Of a DNA stretch of 64,000 bases, positions 36,377-45,083 are shown piece after piece. The translations under genes and the position numbers were made by a program. Position 1 is the stretch's first letter, and the number at the start of each line of letters is the position of its first letter. The notes below the pieces were generated by a model. That model worked only from the letters and a program-made list of their open reading frames with translations. It was not told where the DNA came from and ran no database searches. Location of the stretch: assembly GCF_025506275.1 (NCBI RefSeq), contig NZ_QYCP01000001.1:1-64000 (forward strand), in the 5' to 3' direction. This stretch comes from Brevibacterium permense. GTDB taxonomy: Bacteria > Actinomycetota > Actinomycetes > Actinomycetales > Brevibacteriaceae.

Positions 36377-36688
36377 ACTGCTCTCACACCTCTCGTGGGG
36401 CCACATTGTCCGTTGAATGCAATCTACTCTGTTTCGCGTCGGCGCTGACGGTTCGTTCGATAACCGGTCATCGTGATGCCCCGCCGAGACTACCGATATC
36501 GTTGACGATATTGACGGTTTTCATCGGAAAGGTCACGATTTCACACTGATACCCGTCCCGATCTTCGGCGATGGTTTCGCTTTCAGTACCTTGGGCGTTA
36601 AGATCATGACGCACATCACTTCCGGGTCGGTCATCGATGGCGACATCGACGGCCCGGCGGGCGGCAAGACTCATTGGGGAGGATTGAT
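36377..36688. promoter_or_regulatory. Divergent promoter region of MBL/C45 and APC permease
   Basis: 312 nt with no gene. Contains a short direct repeat CGATATCGTTGACGATAT (around 36492-36509) and GGGGAGG immediately before the permease start at 36689. No defined regulator gene is adjacent. Confidence 0.45.
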
Positions 36689-38110
36689 ATGGCTGCCTCT
36701 GGCTCACTGAAGCGCAACCTCGGACTGTGGTCCATCGTCGGACTCGGACTCGGCTACATGACGCCGACGGTCGTCTTCGACACTTTCGGAATCGTTTCGG
36801 AACAGACGAACGGAGCCGTTCCGGCGGCGTACCTCGTTGCTCTCATCGTCATGATCTTCACGGCCTTCAGCTACGGCAAGATGGTCAAAGTCTTCCCCAC
36901 TGCCGGTTCGGCCTACACCTATACGCGGGAGACGATGTCACCGGCGCTCGGCTTCCTCGTCGGTTGGACCTCCCTTCTGGACTATCTGCTGCTGCCGATG
37001 GTCAACTGCCTCATCATCCGGCTCTATATGGAATCGATGGCGCCCGACGCTCCTCCGTGGGTGTGGGTCGTCGTCTATACGATCGTCATGACCGGCATCG
37101 TCCTGTCATCGATGCGGGGCACCGCGAACATCAACGGCATCCTCCTCGTCTTCGCGGTCGTCCTCGTCGCCACATTCTGCGTGCTCGCCGTCATGCAGCT
37201 CAACGCCGGCGAAGGGGCCGGAGTCGTGTTCAGTCCGGAGCCGTTCATCCATGAGGGCGTCCACCTCGGCGCGGTTCTCACCGGTGCGACCGTCGTGTGC
37301 TTCTCGTTCATCGGCTTCGACGCGGTGACGATGTACACGAATGAGGCGAAGCACGTCAGCCTCATGCCGAAGGCGATCATGCTCACCGTTCTCGCCGGAG
37401 GTCTCATCTTCCTCGTCGCCGGCTACTTCGCGCAGCTGCTCTTCCCCGACAATTCGCAGTTCACCATCGTCGACGATCCGCTGCCTGAGATCGGCATGAT
37501 CACCGGCGGCCACGTGTTCCAGCTGTTCTTCGTGGCTGCGGCATTCGCTGCGACCGCCGCCTCGGGGCTGGCCTCGCATGCGTCGGTGTCGCGGATGATG
37601 CTCGTGATGGGCCGCAACGGGGTGCTGCCGCGGAAGGCCTTCGGATACATCAACCCGAAGACGCACACTCCGGTGTTCAATATCGTGCTCGTCGGTGCGG
37701 TGTGCCTGTTGGCGATGTCGTTCAGCCTCGAGCTCATCTCGGCGCTCATCAACTTCGGTGCGCTCATCGCCTTCACATTCGTCAACCTCACGGTCATTGC
37801 CCACTATGCGTTCCGGACCAGACAGGTGGTGGACTTCAAGTCGACGTTCAATTACGTCATCATGCCCACCATCGGTGCCGTCCTCACCGGAGTCCTATGG
37901 GCGAGCCTGCACGGAACCGCGCTCATCGGCGGCCTCGTATGGCTGGCCATCGGCATCGTGTACCTGGCCGTGCTGACCCGCGGCTTCCGCCGCTCGGTAC
38001 GCAGCTTCGACGACCCCGAGGCCGATGCCGAGATGTCCGAGCCCGAAGAGCCCGAGGCCGGGGATTCGACGCCCGAGGCTCCCGAACCGGGAGAGCCGGT
38101 CCGCGACTGA
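36689..38110 (+). CDS. APC-family amino acid/polyamine permease
   Basis: 473 residues from ATG 36689 with GGGGAGGA upstream. Twelve hydrophobic segments; APC hallmarks include SIVGLGLGYMTPTVVFDTFG near the N-terminus, PTAGSAYTYTRETMSP and CFSFIGFDAVTMYTNEAK. The final ~40 residues are an acidic Pro/Glu tail. It imports an amino acid or amine with protons; its divergent neighbours suggest the product feeds the C45/MBL enzymes. Confidence 0.92.
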   Translation: MAASGSLKRNLGLWSIVGLGLGYMTPTVVFDTFGIVSEQTNGAVPAAYLVALIVMIFTAFSYGKMVKVFPTAGSAYTYTRETMSPALGFLVGWTSLLDYLLLPMVNCLIIRLYMESMAPDAPPWVWVVVYTIVMTGIVLSSMRGTANINGILLVFAVVLVATFCVLAVMQLNAGEGAGVVFSPEPFIHEGVHLGAVLTGATVVCFSFIGFDAVTMYTNEAKHVSLMPKAIMLTVLAGGLIFLVAGYFAQLLFPDNSQFTIVDDPLPEIGMITGGHVFQLFFVAAAFAATAASGLASHASVSRMMLVMGRNGVLPRKAFGYINPKTHTPVFNIVLVGAVCLLAMSFSLELISALINFGALIAFTFVNLTVIAHYAFRTRQVVDFKSTFNYVIMPTIGAVLTGVLWASLHGTALIGGLVWLAIGIVYLAVLTRGFRRSVRSFDDPEADAEMSEPEEPEAGDSTPEAPEPGEPVRD

Positions 38111-38301
38111 GGCTGCGCGACTAGGTCTTCGGCAGCGACACCACTCGGACCGTCGCTCAAGCGGTGCATCGCAGAAATCCCGTCGTTCAGGGCCAAGCGC
38201 GGTTATCGATAGGTCTGCCTGGCAAAAAGTTCGCTTGGCTTTGCACGGGCGGAAGCAGAGGCTGAGCCGCGAATGCTGACGCGCCGTGGTGGGCATGTGA
38301 C

Positions 38302-38342
38302 AGCCCCCGAACTCTTCGCTGATGACGCTGAGTTCCGGGGCT
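38302..38342 (-). terminator. Displaced terminator-like hairpin
   Basis: AGCCCCCGAACTC (38302-38314) pairs with GAGTTCCGGGGCT (38330-38342) at 12 of 13 positions. In leftward orientation it directly follows the tRNA-Ser 3' remnant at 38350, where the native tRNA terminator would have stood before insertion of the islet. Confidence 0.55.
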
Positions 38343-38349
38343 CTTCATT

Positions 38350-38374
38350 GGGCGGAAGCGGTGAAATCCGAACC
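38350..38374 (-). repeat. Decayed copy of tRNA-Ser(UGA) 3' end (att-like)
   Basis: GGGCGGAAGCGGTG is identical to 40564-40577 and the next 11 positions match at 8, giving 22 of 25. The copied part covers the acceptor and T-arm 3' side of tRNA-Ser(UGA). No body of a tRNA follows. Confidence 0.75.
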
Positions 38375-38601
38375 ACTGTAGTACCCCAGGCAAGGGGCGC
38401 GTTCGTTGAGATTCCGGGGTTCTGCGTTGCTCGATGATGTTCGCTCGTGCTCTAGCGTATGTCCAGATTCTGTCCAGATCCGGGCCACACCTACTGGCCT
38501 GTCGCGTTGCCGCGAGTGCTCGAGTGTCCGCATGTGAGACTGTCCCCTAGGCGGTTCAGCCACGGTCTGTCTCGGTAACCCTGTTTGATAGTTTTAAACG
38601 T

Positions 38602-39090
38602 ATGGGCGACGAAACTTCTGAAGCCGGGACACCTGAATCGCGATCAATCACGTTGTGGATCAGGCGGATTTCAATTCTATTTACAGCCGCGTTGACAGCA
38701 GTAGTGATCGTCGGATTCTCAATTATCCCTGACGAAGTTCCAACCCACTTCACCCTTCTTGGCAAAGCTGACTCCTACGGGCAGAAGTGGACTCTCCTGC
38801 CGGTCGTTGCAATTATCGTCGCCATCGTGCTGGGACTGGCAGGGCTTTCGCGCCGCCCTCATGAGGCCAGACTGCCACTTTTGCCTGACGCCGAAAACAG
38901 CGCCGCCGTCCACGCTGAGATTGAAAGGTTACTGGTATGGGCAGCTGCGTCCTTCACAGTCATGTACGCAGGAACTGTCCTCGCCGCGTTCGGCTGGACC
39001 AATAGCCCACTGCTCTTCACTGGAGGGCTTGCCCTAGCCGGATCTTTGATAGTCGGCGTGTGGCGGTCGTGGTCAGCTTCACGCATATAG
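38602..39090 (+). CDS. DUF1648-domain membrane protein
   Basis: 162 residues with four hydrophobic segments. After the first helix comes IIPDEVPTHFTLLGKADSYG, the signature of DUF1648 as found in SdpI-type immunity proteins. No Shine-Dalgarno precedes the ATG; a GATAGT -10-like element at ~38587 would give a leaderless message. Membrane location is clear; function in this short form is unknown. Confidence 0.8.
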   Translation: MGDETSEAGTPESRSITLWIRRISILFTAALTAVVIVGFSIIPDEVPTHFTLLGKADSYGQKWTLLPVVAIIVAIVLGLAGLSRRPHEARLPLLPDAENSAAVHAEIERLLVWAAASFTVMYAGTVLAAFGWTNSPLLFTGGLALAGSLIVGVWRSWSASRI

Positions 39091-39192
39091 AAACATGCTG
39101 TCTGGAAGCTTGCGATGGCCTGGGAGCAAGGGGCTTCACCTGTCCTCGTAGCTGACGTCGGAGAACCCACATTCTGAAGAACCCGCTGGCAG

Positions 39193-39426
39193 TTATTGCG
39201 GATTGGTCCCACCCTCGTTGTCCCATGCGAAGTCTTGAGCAATCGACTCCTCATCACGCTTCCTCTGGGAGCCGAGCAGTGAGACTCGATTGGCATCGAC
39301 CGAAACTTCTCCTGCAAAGTCAACCACAGCTAGAGCCCTCTCCAGTTCTCGCGGAGCTTCTGCCCTAGCAATGGCGACGGCCTCCAAGCGATTTCGCTCG
39401 CTTTCAGTCCCGCCCCTTTCAGGCAT
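39193..39426 (-). CDS. Hypothetical short protein or relic in the islet
   Basis: 77 residues if started at ATG 39426. Helical and charged (RLEAVAIARAEAPRELERAL), then SIAQDFAWDNEGG. No family recognised and no ribosome-binding site. The opposite strand is less protein-like, which is the only positive argument for it. Confidence 0.3.
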   Translation of the reverse strand: MPERGGTESERNRLEAVAIARAEAPRELERALAVVDFAGEVSVDANRVSLLGSQRKRDEESIAQDFAWDNEGGTNPQ

Positions 39427-39664
39427 AAGGACGTCCCGACCCTCACCGTGGAGGGCCGGGGCGGCATGGCGGTTGGGTTCAGCAGTCGCCAAGCTCCCGA
39501 CGGACGTGCGGCTACTTCTTTTCCTCTAACAGCGTTTTCACATACTAGATGTGTAGAGTACGGGAACTCTCCACTTCCTGAACAGTGCCCTTATTTGGGT
39601 TTCGTTCCGTCCCCTTAGAAAAACCTGAAACGGTGAACGGACGTGATGTGGTGAGTGCTTGTCT

Positions 39665-39684
39665 CGGGTTGTCGCGACAACCCG
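39665..39684. repeat. 20-bp perfect palindrome upstream of a membrane-anchored gene
   Basis: CGGGTTGTCGCGACAACCCG is fully self-complementary, with no loop, centred on TCGCGA. It lies 86 nt before the next start codon and has operator-like form. Confidence 0.8.
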
Positions 39685-39769
39685 GGGCATTCCAAGGTGG
39701 CCCACCACTTCTCCGGGTCCGCTTCCCCGATCCCACAACCGCAGAATCGGACGACATGGAGGTCTCCAC

Positions 39770-40366
39770 ATGTGGGTGATGGTCGGAGTTCTCTTAGTCG
39801 TGGCGTCAGCCTCGTGGATGCTCGCACAGCGCATGAAATCAGCTGCGCACAGCGCCTCTGTTGCCGGCACACAGCTGGATGCACCACCTGGTTTTGGAGG
39901 TGGAACTGTGGTGCTTGAAAAATGGTTGCCGGGCGAGGTTCCCGCCATGGAATTCACGGGCCGTAAGGCCCGCACATTCGCGTTCCGAATTGAACGCGGT
40001 GCCGATGAGTACCGGTTTGTGAGTGTCGAATCCGGGAAGCGACTTTCGCCGGGAAGTTTGGCTTTGGCGCGCGTCAGCATTCTCTATCTCAATGTTCGTG
40101 GTTGGAAGAACCACGGTGCCGCACGTATGAAGGCCGGTGATCGCATCGATCTTCGCAGGGAGTCCGAGGGTGTGCAGGTCGCTCAAGTAATCACTGTCGC
40201 GCGCCCTGGGGCGAAGCGAATATACGGTTACATCAACAAGAGATACTCCCACCGACTCGTGAAGTCACTGGACGCTGGCGAAGAACGCGTCGGAATCGTC
40301 ATGGGCCGCAGTGGTAACACTATCGCGATCATGCCTGCCAACCTTGCCGAAGCACTGGGACTGTGA
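39770..40366 (+). CDS. Membrane-anchored protein of unknown function
   Basis: 198 residues from ATG 39770, preceded by GGAGG. One N-terminal hydrophobic helix (MWVMVGVLLVVASASWMLA) anchors a beta-rich soluble part (GFGGGTVVLEKWLPGEVPAM, RTFAFRIERGADEYRFVSVE). No family recognised. It lies in the islet next to the tRNA-Ser and its terminator. Confidence 0.7.
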   Translation: MWVMVGVLLVVASASWMLAQRMKSAAHSASVAGTQLDAPPGFGGGTVVLEKWLPGEVPAMEFTGRKARTFAFRIERGADEYRFVSVESGKRLSPGSLALARVSILYLNVRGWKNHGAARMKAGDRIDLRRESEGVQVAQVITVARPGAKRIYGYINKRYSHRLVKSLDAGEERVGIVMGRSGNTIAIMPANLAEALGL

Positions 40367-40520
40367 CTCGAACTCGACCGGGACGGAGGCGAAGTTCATT
40401 GCTGAACACACACTCGGCGCGAGCAAGGACTATCAGAAGAAGAAAAGAACGATGCCGTGAGGCATGACCCCCCACAAATGTGCACGATGACGCGAGACAT
40501 CCTCGGGTCAGAAATAAGAA

Positions 40521-40558
40521 ATGTCCCACGCCATCGAGTGAACGATGACGTGGGACAT
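40521..40558 (-). terminator. Terminator of tRNA-Ser(UGA)
   Basis: ATGTCCCACG (40521-40530) pairs with CGTGGGACAT (40549-40558), with an inner CATCG/CGATG stem; leftward it is followed by TTCTTATTTC. It begins 9 nt past the tRNA 3' end. Confidence 0.8.
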
Positions 40559-40566
40559 CACATGGG

Positions 40567-40654
40567 CGGAAGCGGTGGGATTCGAACCCACGGTGCGGGG
40601 TCGCCGCACAACGGTTTTCAAGACCGTCTCCTTCGGCCGCTCGGACACGCTTCC
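40567..40654 (-). tRNA. tRNA-Ser (anticodon UGA)
   Basis: Minus-strand class II tRNA: acceptor GGAAGCG pairs with CGCTTCC, anticodon loop CTTGAAA within GGTCTTGAAAACC (anticodon TGA), long variable arm (TTGTGCGGCGACCCCGCA), T-arm GTGGG-TTCGAAT-CCCAC. CCA not encoded. Its 3' end borders the islet. The ~170 nt to its right contain its promoter and a small hairpin (40700-40718) after the maltokinase-like gene. Confidence 0.94.
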
Positions 40655-40827
40655 CTCGGTTCCTCCATGCCTGTGACAGCGATGGAGCGAACCCGGCCTG
40701 CTCGACGCAAGGTCGAGCCACCATAGTTTCTCACAACCGCGACAGCATCTGCCAATTGGCAACTGAGCGCAAGAATTTCATCGAAGCGGGCACGACCGAC
40801 GCCGAGGCGACGGGTCACCACTAGTGG

Positions 40828-43329
40828 TCAGCCTTTCTTACGCTTCTTCATCCGGTTCCGCTTACGCTCGGTGCCCAGGAGGTCATCGAACACGGACCCT
40901 CCGGCAGTCTTCGAATCGTCCCGGGACTTGCCCGTTGATTCGTCGGGCCGTGCCACGGAATCGTCGCGACTCTTGTCCGGCTGGTCGGAGATCTGCTCGC
41001 CGAATGTTCCGCGGTCGCTGCCGGAGTTCTGCGAACGTTCGCTCCACGTGTGGCCGAGCTTCGGTGCGTCCTTCGGCTTGGCCGGCTGCGATTCGTGTCC
41101 AGTGCTGTCGGCGTCCTCCGAGGTGGCGCCGCGCGCCGCGAACGAGGCCGGGACTCGTCGGACCGGAGCTTCCGGTTCTTCCTCGTCGACGAATTCTTCG
41201 TCTTCGGCAGGAGCCGGAGCCGCTTCGGGTGCATCGTCCTGGGGCGGGACCACGGTCGAGTCCTCGACATCGTCGATATCGGGATCTGCGACCGCGTCAA
41301 CGGTGTTCTCCGCAGCATCGGCGACTTCGACCTCGTCGGGTTCGGTTTCACCGGCTTCGGACTCGTTGGTCGCGGAACCAGCGGATTCGGGTTCACCAGC
41401 TTCGGATTCATCGGTTGCCAAGTCCTCGGCGTCCGAGTCATCGGCATCTGAGTTCGCGATCGCAGCCGCGACGGCGCCGGAGGTGCCGCGAGGTGCCGCA
41501 GAGACCGATTCCGAATCGGCGGCGGTCGCCTCGTCGGCAGGAGGAGCCACGGCGAAGGAGTCGTTCGGCTCGGCATCCGCATCCGAGTCCTCTGCGCCAG
41601 CAGCACCGGTTGCGTCGCCGGAAACAGGTGAGTCCTCGGCTGCATCGGTCTCCGCCTCGCCGGAATCAGCCCAGCTGGGGCGGGGTTCTGCGGCCTCCTC
41701 GGTGCGGGCGGGCTTGCCTTTGAGGACGAGGGTGAGCGTGGCCAACGGCACGGACAGCCAGTTCGGGCGGTTGCGCAGCTCGGTGACGACCTCGACGAGA
41801 AGCCGGTCGACCAGTGCCGCGCGCAGCACGGGATCGGTCAGCCCGATGCTGTCGCCACGAGCTCGCGAATATCCGGACAGCAGCGAGTTCTGGACCTGCG
41901 AGGCCCACAGGTATTCGGGCGAATCGAAGATCGCGCGCAGCGCTCCCGGATCATTGCCGAATCCGCTGACGACCAGCGAGCCGTCCTCGGAGTCGAGCGC
42001 ATCGGTGCGCTGGAGGCGGGCGAAACCGGCGGCGTAGTCGATGCTGCGCAGCAGTGCCACGAGGTCGAAGGCGGCGGGCTTGGGGTCCGAGTCCGTCGAG
42101 TCCGTGAACTTCACAACCGAATAGCCGTCGGTGGAAGAGCTGACCACATGATCGAGCGTCAGCTCGCCGTGAATCTTCTGCAGGGTGCCGATGGTCTCGA
42201 GTCCCTGCAGCCGGGCTCGATGGCCGCGCAGCTCCGGCACCAGCGAATCCAGGGCCAGAGGAGCCCGGCCCAGCGCCCAGTCGATGCGTTCGACCCACTT
42301 CTGCACCAACTGCTTCGTCGGCTCTCCGGCGCCTTCGACGACCCCGAACTCGGCGGCCATGTCGGTGTGCAGTTCGCCGATGCGCCGCCCCATCTCCGCG
42401 GCGTGGGCATTGTAGGCCCCGATCGAACCGGAGTCGACGGCGCACACCGTGTTCACGGCTTCTCGCCATGCGGGTTCGGCATCGACATCGACGTGGGAGA
42501 GGAGCGCCATCGGCGCCTCCATCTCCTGGACCTCGAACATGTCGTACCAGCGGCCCGAACCCCAGCCGATGACCTCGGGCACGCTGCGCGAACCCGCCTC
42601 GGTCAGCAGGACAGGAATCGTCAGCGACGACGGCATTCCGTTCTCGAGGACGCGGAAGAACGAGAGCTCCAGCGGCTCGTATTCGTCGTGGATGATGACG
42701 GTCGACTTGTGCTGCCCGGAGTCCGAGACCTCGATCGGGCGGATCTCGACGGGCATGACGTCCTCAGCTCCGACCGTGAGGTCACCGATCGATGGCTTCG
42801 GTGGGACCGCCTCGGCGGCGGTGTTCGTCGATCCATTCGCCGAGGCGGCCGCCCCGTTCGCGGTCACGGGGAACGGCATGGGCGCACGGCCCCGGGCCTC
42901 GGTCTTCTCCTGGCTGTGGCGCAGGGATTCGGTGGACAGCTGCCCGCCGTCGAAGACCTTGCGCTTCGTGATCGCGTCGGCCATGAGGTTGACGAAGACG
43001 GGATCGGCGGCGCCGTCGTAGACGTAGACGGTGCCGAGCGCGAGGTCGTCGACGCGGCCGATGAGGGCGTGGCGCAGGTGCATGTCCTCGGCCCCGCGCA
43101 GGGTCAGGGGGATGTTGAGGCGACGCAGGGTGGGGCCGTCGCCGACGGAGATGACGGTCACGAGGCCCGCAAAACCACCGAGTTCCTCGGCGGTATAGGT
43201 GAACGCGCGGGCCACCGACATGGGGGTGATGTCGGGGTCGGTCCCGAAATCTGCTGCGAGCTTGGGGAACCACGGCTGTCGGGGTATCCAGCTGGCTAAC
43301 AGTTGTTCGAGCTCACTGCTGATGGCCAT
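40828..43329 (-). CDS. Maltokinase-like protein with altered catalytic motifs and long acidic tail
   Basis: 833 residues. N-terminal segment (LASWIPRQPWFPKLAADFG) corresponds to the maltokinase cap; the kinase fold follows to about residue 530, with EMGRRIGELHTDMAAEF, KIHGELTLDHVV and DLVALLRSIDYAAGFARLQ. In active maltokinases the catalytic loop is HGD and the metal motif DFEG; here they are HGE (387-389) and FTDS (408-411). Residues ~540-810 are Glu/Asp/Ala/Ser-rich and disordered, ending in a basic RKRNRMKKRKKG. Activity is doubtful; a regulatory pseudokinase is possible. No treS or glgE adjoins. Confidence 0.8.
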   Translation of the reverse strand: MAISSELEQLLASWIPRQPWFPKLAADFGTDPDITPMSVARAFTYTAEELGGFAGLVTVISVGDGPTLRRLNIPLTLRGAEDMHLRHALIGRVDDLALGTVYVYDGAADPVFVNLMADAITKRKVFDGGQLSTESLRHSQEKTEARGRAPMPFPVTANGAAASANGSTNTAAEAVPPKPSIGDLTVGAEDVMPVEIRPIEVSDSGQHKSTVIIHDEYEPLELSFFRVLENGMPSSLTIPVLLTEAGSRSVPEVIGWGSGRWYDMFEVQEMEAPMALLSHVDVDAEPAWREAVNTVCAVDSGSIGAYNAHAAEMGRRIGELHTDMAAEFGVVEGAGEPTKQLVQKWVERIDWALGRAPLALDSLVPELRGHRARLQGLETIGTLQKIHGELTLDHVVSSSTDGYSVVKFTDSTDSDPKPAAFDLVALLRSIDYAAGFARLQRTDALDSEDGSLVVSGFGNDPGALRAIFDSPEYLWASQVQNSLLSGYSRARGDSIGLTDPVLRAALVDRLLVEVVTELRNRPNWLSVPLATLTLVLKGKPARTEEAAEPRPSWADSGEAETDAAEDSPVSGDATGAAGAEDSDADAEPNDSFAVAPPADEATAADSESVSAAPRGTSGAVAAAIANSDADDSDAEDLATDESEAGEPESAGSATNESEAGETEPDEVEVADAAENTVDAVADPDIDDVEDSTVVPPQDDAPEAAPAPAEDEEFVDEEEPEAPVRRVPASFAARGATSEDADSTGHESQPAKPKDAPKLGHTWSERSQNSGSDRGTFGEQISDQPDKSRDDSVARPDESTGKSRDDSKTAGGSVFDDLLGTERKRNRMKKRKKG

Positions 43330-43594
43330 GACGTCTCCTAGAAGGGATTACGGGCATCCTCCATCCAATCATGATATGGGGTATTCGCGGTCCAGGGCGC
43401 ACCCGAAACCCCGAAGTCGGGAGCCGAATCACCGGGTTCGGGTAGGTGCGAGGCGAGTACGGGAGGGACGCAGGACGGTCCTAGCGGGCCGGGCCGGGGC
43501 GGGTTCTCAGCGGCCCCGCGGCTGTCCTCATATCGATACGAGTTGCCAAATAGCAAGACAAAGGGCGCACAATAGTCTGGTGGTTGAAACAGAC

Positions 43595-44866
43595 ATGACT
43601 CCCCAGAAGCTCACACTCGCCGGCGAGGTCGAGGCGGCTGCGCAGCGAATTTCCGATTCCGTCATCCTGTCGCCACTTCAGATCTGCGAGCGGTTGACGA
43701 CCGCGACCGGTTCCACGGTCTACCTCAAGCGCGAGGACCTGCAGATGGTGCGGTCCTACAAGATCCGCGGCGCCTTCAACTTCATGCTCCAACTCGATGC
43801 CGACGAACGCTCCCGCGGTGTCGTCTGCGCCTCGGCGGGCAACCATGCCCAGGGCTTCGCCCGCGCCTGCAAGGAACTGGGCATCCAGGGCACGATCTTC
43901 GTACCGAAGACGACCCCGAAGCAGAAGATCGAACGCGTCCGTCACTTCGGCGGGGAGCAGGTGACGATCGAGATCGCCGGCTCCACCTACGACGACGCCT
44001 CGGCGCTGGCGTACCGGTTCGCCGAACGCAATGAGGCACTCCTGGTCTCGGCCTTCGACGATATGCGCACCATCGCCGGTCAGGGCACCGTGGCCGCCGA
44101 GATCCACGCTCAGCTCGAGACCGACCCCGACTACATCATCGTTCCTGTCGGCGGCGGCGGAGTGCTCGCGGGAATCGCCGCCTATGCGGCCGAACGGATG
44201 CCGAACACGAAGGTCATCGGCGCCGAACCTGCCGGAGCCGCCTCGATGATCGCAGCGCTCAAGGCCGGCCACCCCGTGACCTTGGAGAACATCGACCGTT
44301 TCGCCGATGGCACCGCCGTGCGACGGGCCGGCAACATCACCTATGACGTCATAGCCGACCTCGGCCTCGACATCCGCCCCGTCGCCGAGGGCGCGGTGGC
44401 CACCGAGATGCTCGATATGTACCAGGTCGACGGCATCATCGCCGAGCCCTCCGGCGCCCTGGCCTCGGCCGGGATCGGCGGCCCGGACTCGGACAAGCCG
44501 ATCACGATCGAACCCGGGTCGACCGTGGTGTGCCTGGTCTCCGGCGGCAACAACGACATCTCCCGCTACCCGGAGATCCTCGAACGATCACTCGTCCACG
44601 AAGGCCTCAAGCACTACTTCATCGTCGACTTCCCGCAGGAGCCCGGTGCCCTGCGCCGGTTCCTCAACGAGGTGCTCGGGCCCGAGGACGACATCGCGAT
44701 GTTCGAGTACGTCAAACGCTCCGACAGGGAGACCGGACCGGCGTTCGTCGGCATTCAGCTCGGCTATGCCGAAGACCTGCCGAACCTGCTCGAACGAATG
44801 GAGGCATCGAATATCGAGGTCGAGCGAGTCCACCAGAACTCGCCGATGTTCCGCCTCTTCGCCTGA
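43595..44866 (+). CDS. ilvA: Threonine ammonia-lyase (threonine dehydratase), biosynthetic type
   Basis: 423 residues from ATG 43595; GTG 43580 is an alternative giving five more residues. PLP-lysine in LQMVRSYKIRGAFNFML, glycine loop VPVGGGGVLAGIAAY, and one C-terminal ACT-like domain (HYFIVDFPQEPGALRRFLNE). It deaminates threonine to 2-oxobutyrate for isoleucine synthesis. Length and single ACT-like domain match the Corynebacterium-type enzyme. Divergent from the maltokinase-like gene across 265 bp. Confidence 0.93.
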   Translation: MTPQKLTLAGEVEAAAQRISDSVILSPLQICERLTTATGSTVYLKREDLQMVRSYKIRGAFNFMLQLDADERSRGVVCASAGNHAQGFARACKELGIQGTIFVPKTTPKQKIERVRHFGGEQVTIEIAGSTYDDASALAYRFAERNEALLVSAFDDMRTIAGQGTVAAEIHAQLETDPDYIIVPVGGGGVLAGIAAYAAERMPNTKVIGAEPAGAASMIAALKAGHPVTLENIDRFADGTAVRRAGNITYDVIADLGLDIRPVAEGAVATEMLDMYQVDGIIAEPSGALASAGIGGPDSDKPITIEPGSTVVCLVSGGNNDISRYPEILERSLVHEGLKHYFIVDFPQEPGALRRFLNEVLGPEDDIAMFEYVKRSDRETGPAFVGIQLGYAEDLPNLLERMEASNIEVERVHQNSPMFRLFA

Positions 44867-44885
44867 GCGGCTTCGCTGCCGAATC

Positions 44886-44975
44886 TAGGTCGCTATCGGA
44901 TACTTCTGGAGCTCAGAAGTATCCGATAGCGACCTACATTCGAGGGCCAGTATCCGATAGCGACCTAAATTCGAG
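44886..44975. repeat. 23-bp perfect inverted repeat plus a third direct copy
   Basis: Arms 44886-44908 and 44914-44936 are perfectly complementary around GAGCT. A third copy of the arm end, AGTATCCGATAGCGACCTA, is at 44949-44967; with flanks, 44918-44944 and 44949-44975 are 27-nt direct repeats with one difference. It lies 20 nt after the ilvA stop and could terminate ilvA, but the extra copy suggests a REP-like element. Confidence 0.85.
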
Positions 44976-45083
44976 CCGTGCAGCATCCTGTGCCACCCTG
45001 CCTCATCCCGGGTGGCCCTCCACCGAACCCCCACCTCGCGGATGCCCCTGCCCACTCGCGCACCCAGCTACTAGAGTGGACGC

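Larger units (their letters stand above)
38111..38601. other. Non-coding stretch at the left edge of the tRNA-Ser islet
   Basis: 491 nt without a supportable gene. It holds a terminator-like hairpin (38302-38342), the decayed tRNA-Ser 3' copy (38350-38374) and a further GGGCGGAAGC at 38247-38256. From 38380 to 38601 it is lower in GC, with the promoter of the next gene. Confidence 0.55.
39091..39769. other. Mostly non-coding stretch inside the islet
   Basis: 679 nt. One minus-strand frame (39193-39426 from ATG, or to 39492 from TTG) reads MPERGGTESERNRLEAVAI and later GEVSVDANRVSLLGS, which is protein-like but short and unsupported by a ribosome-binding site; it may be a relic. A 20-bp perfect palindrome lies at 39665-39684. 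Nothing else recognised. Confidence 0.4.
38350..40577. mobile_element. Small remnant islet inserted at tRNA-Ser(UGA)
   Basis: Bounded by a decayed tRNA 3' copy on the left and the intact tRNA-Ser(UGA) 3' end on the right. It contains a DUF1648 membrane protein, a weak frame, a membrane-anchored unknown protein and a second tRNA terminator. Base composition is lower in GC and codon use is less strict than in flanking genes. No integrase remains, so it is a non-autonomous or decayed insertion; this interpretation is inference. Confidence 0.6.

Noticed and set aside
43330..43594. Possible T-box or leader attenuator before ilvA
   Set aside because: AGGACGGTCCT is present but the conserved T-box core and a specifier stem could not be found.
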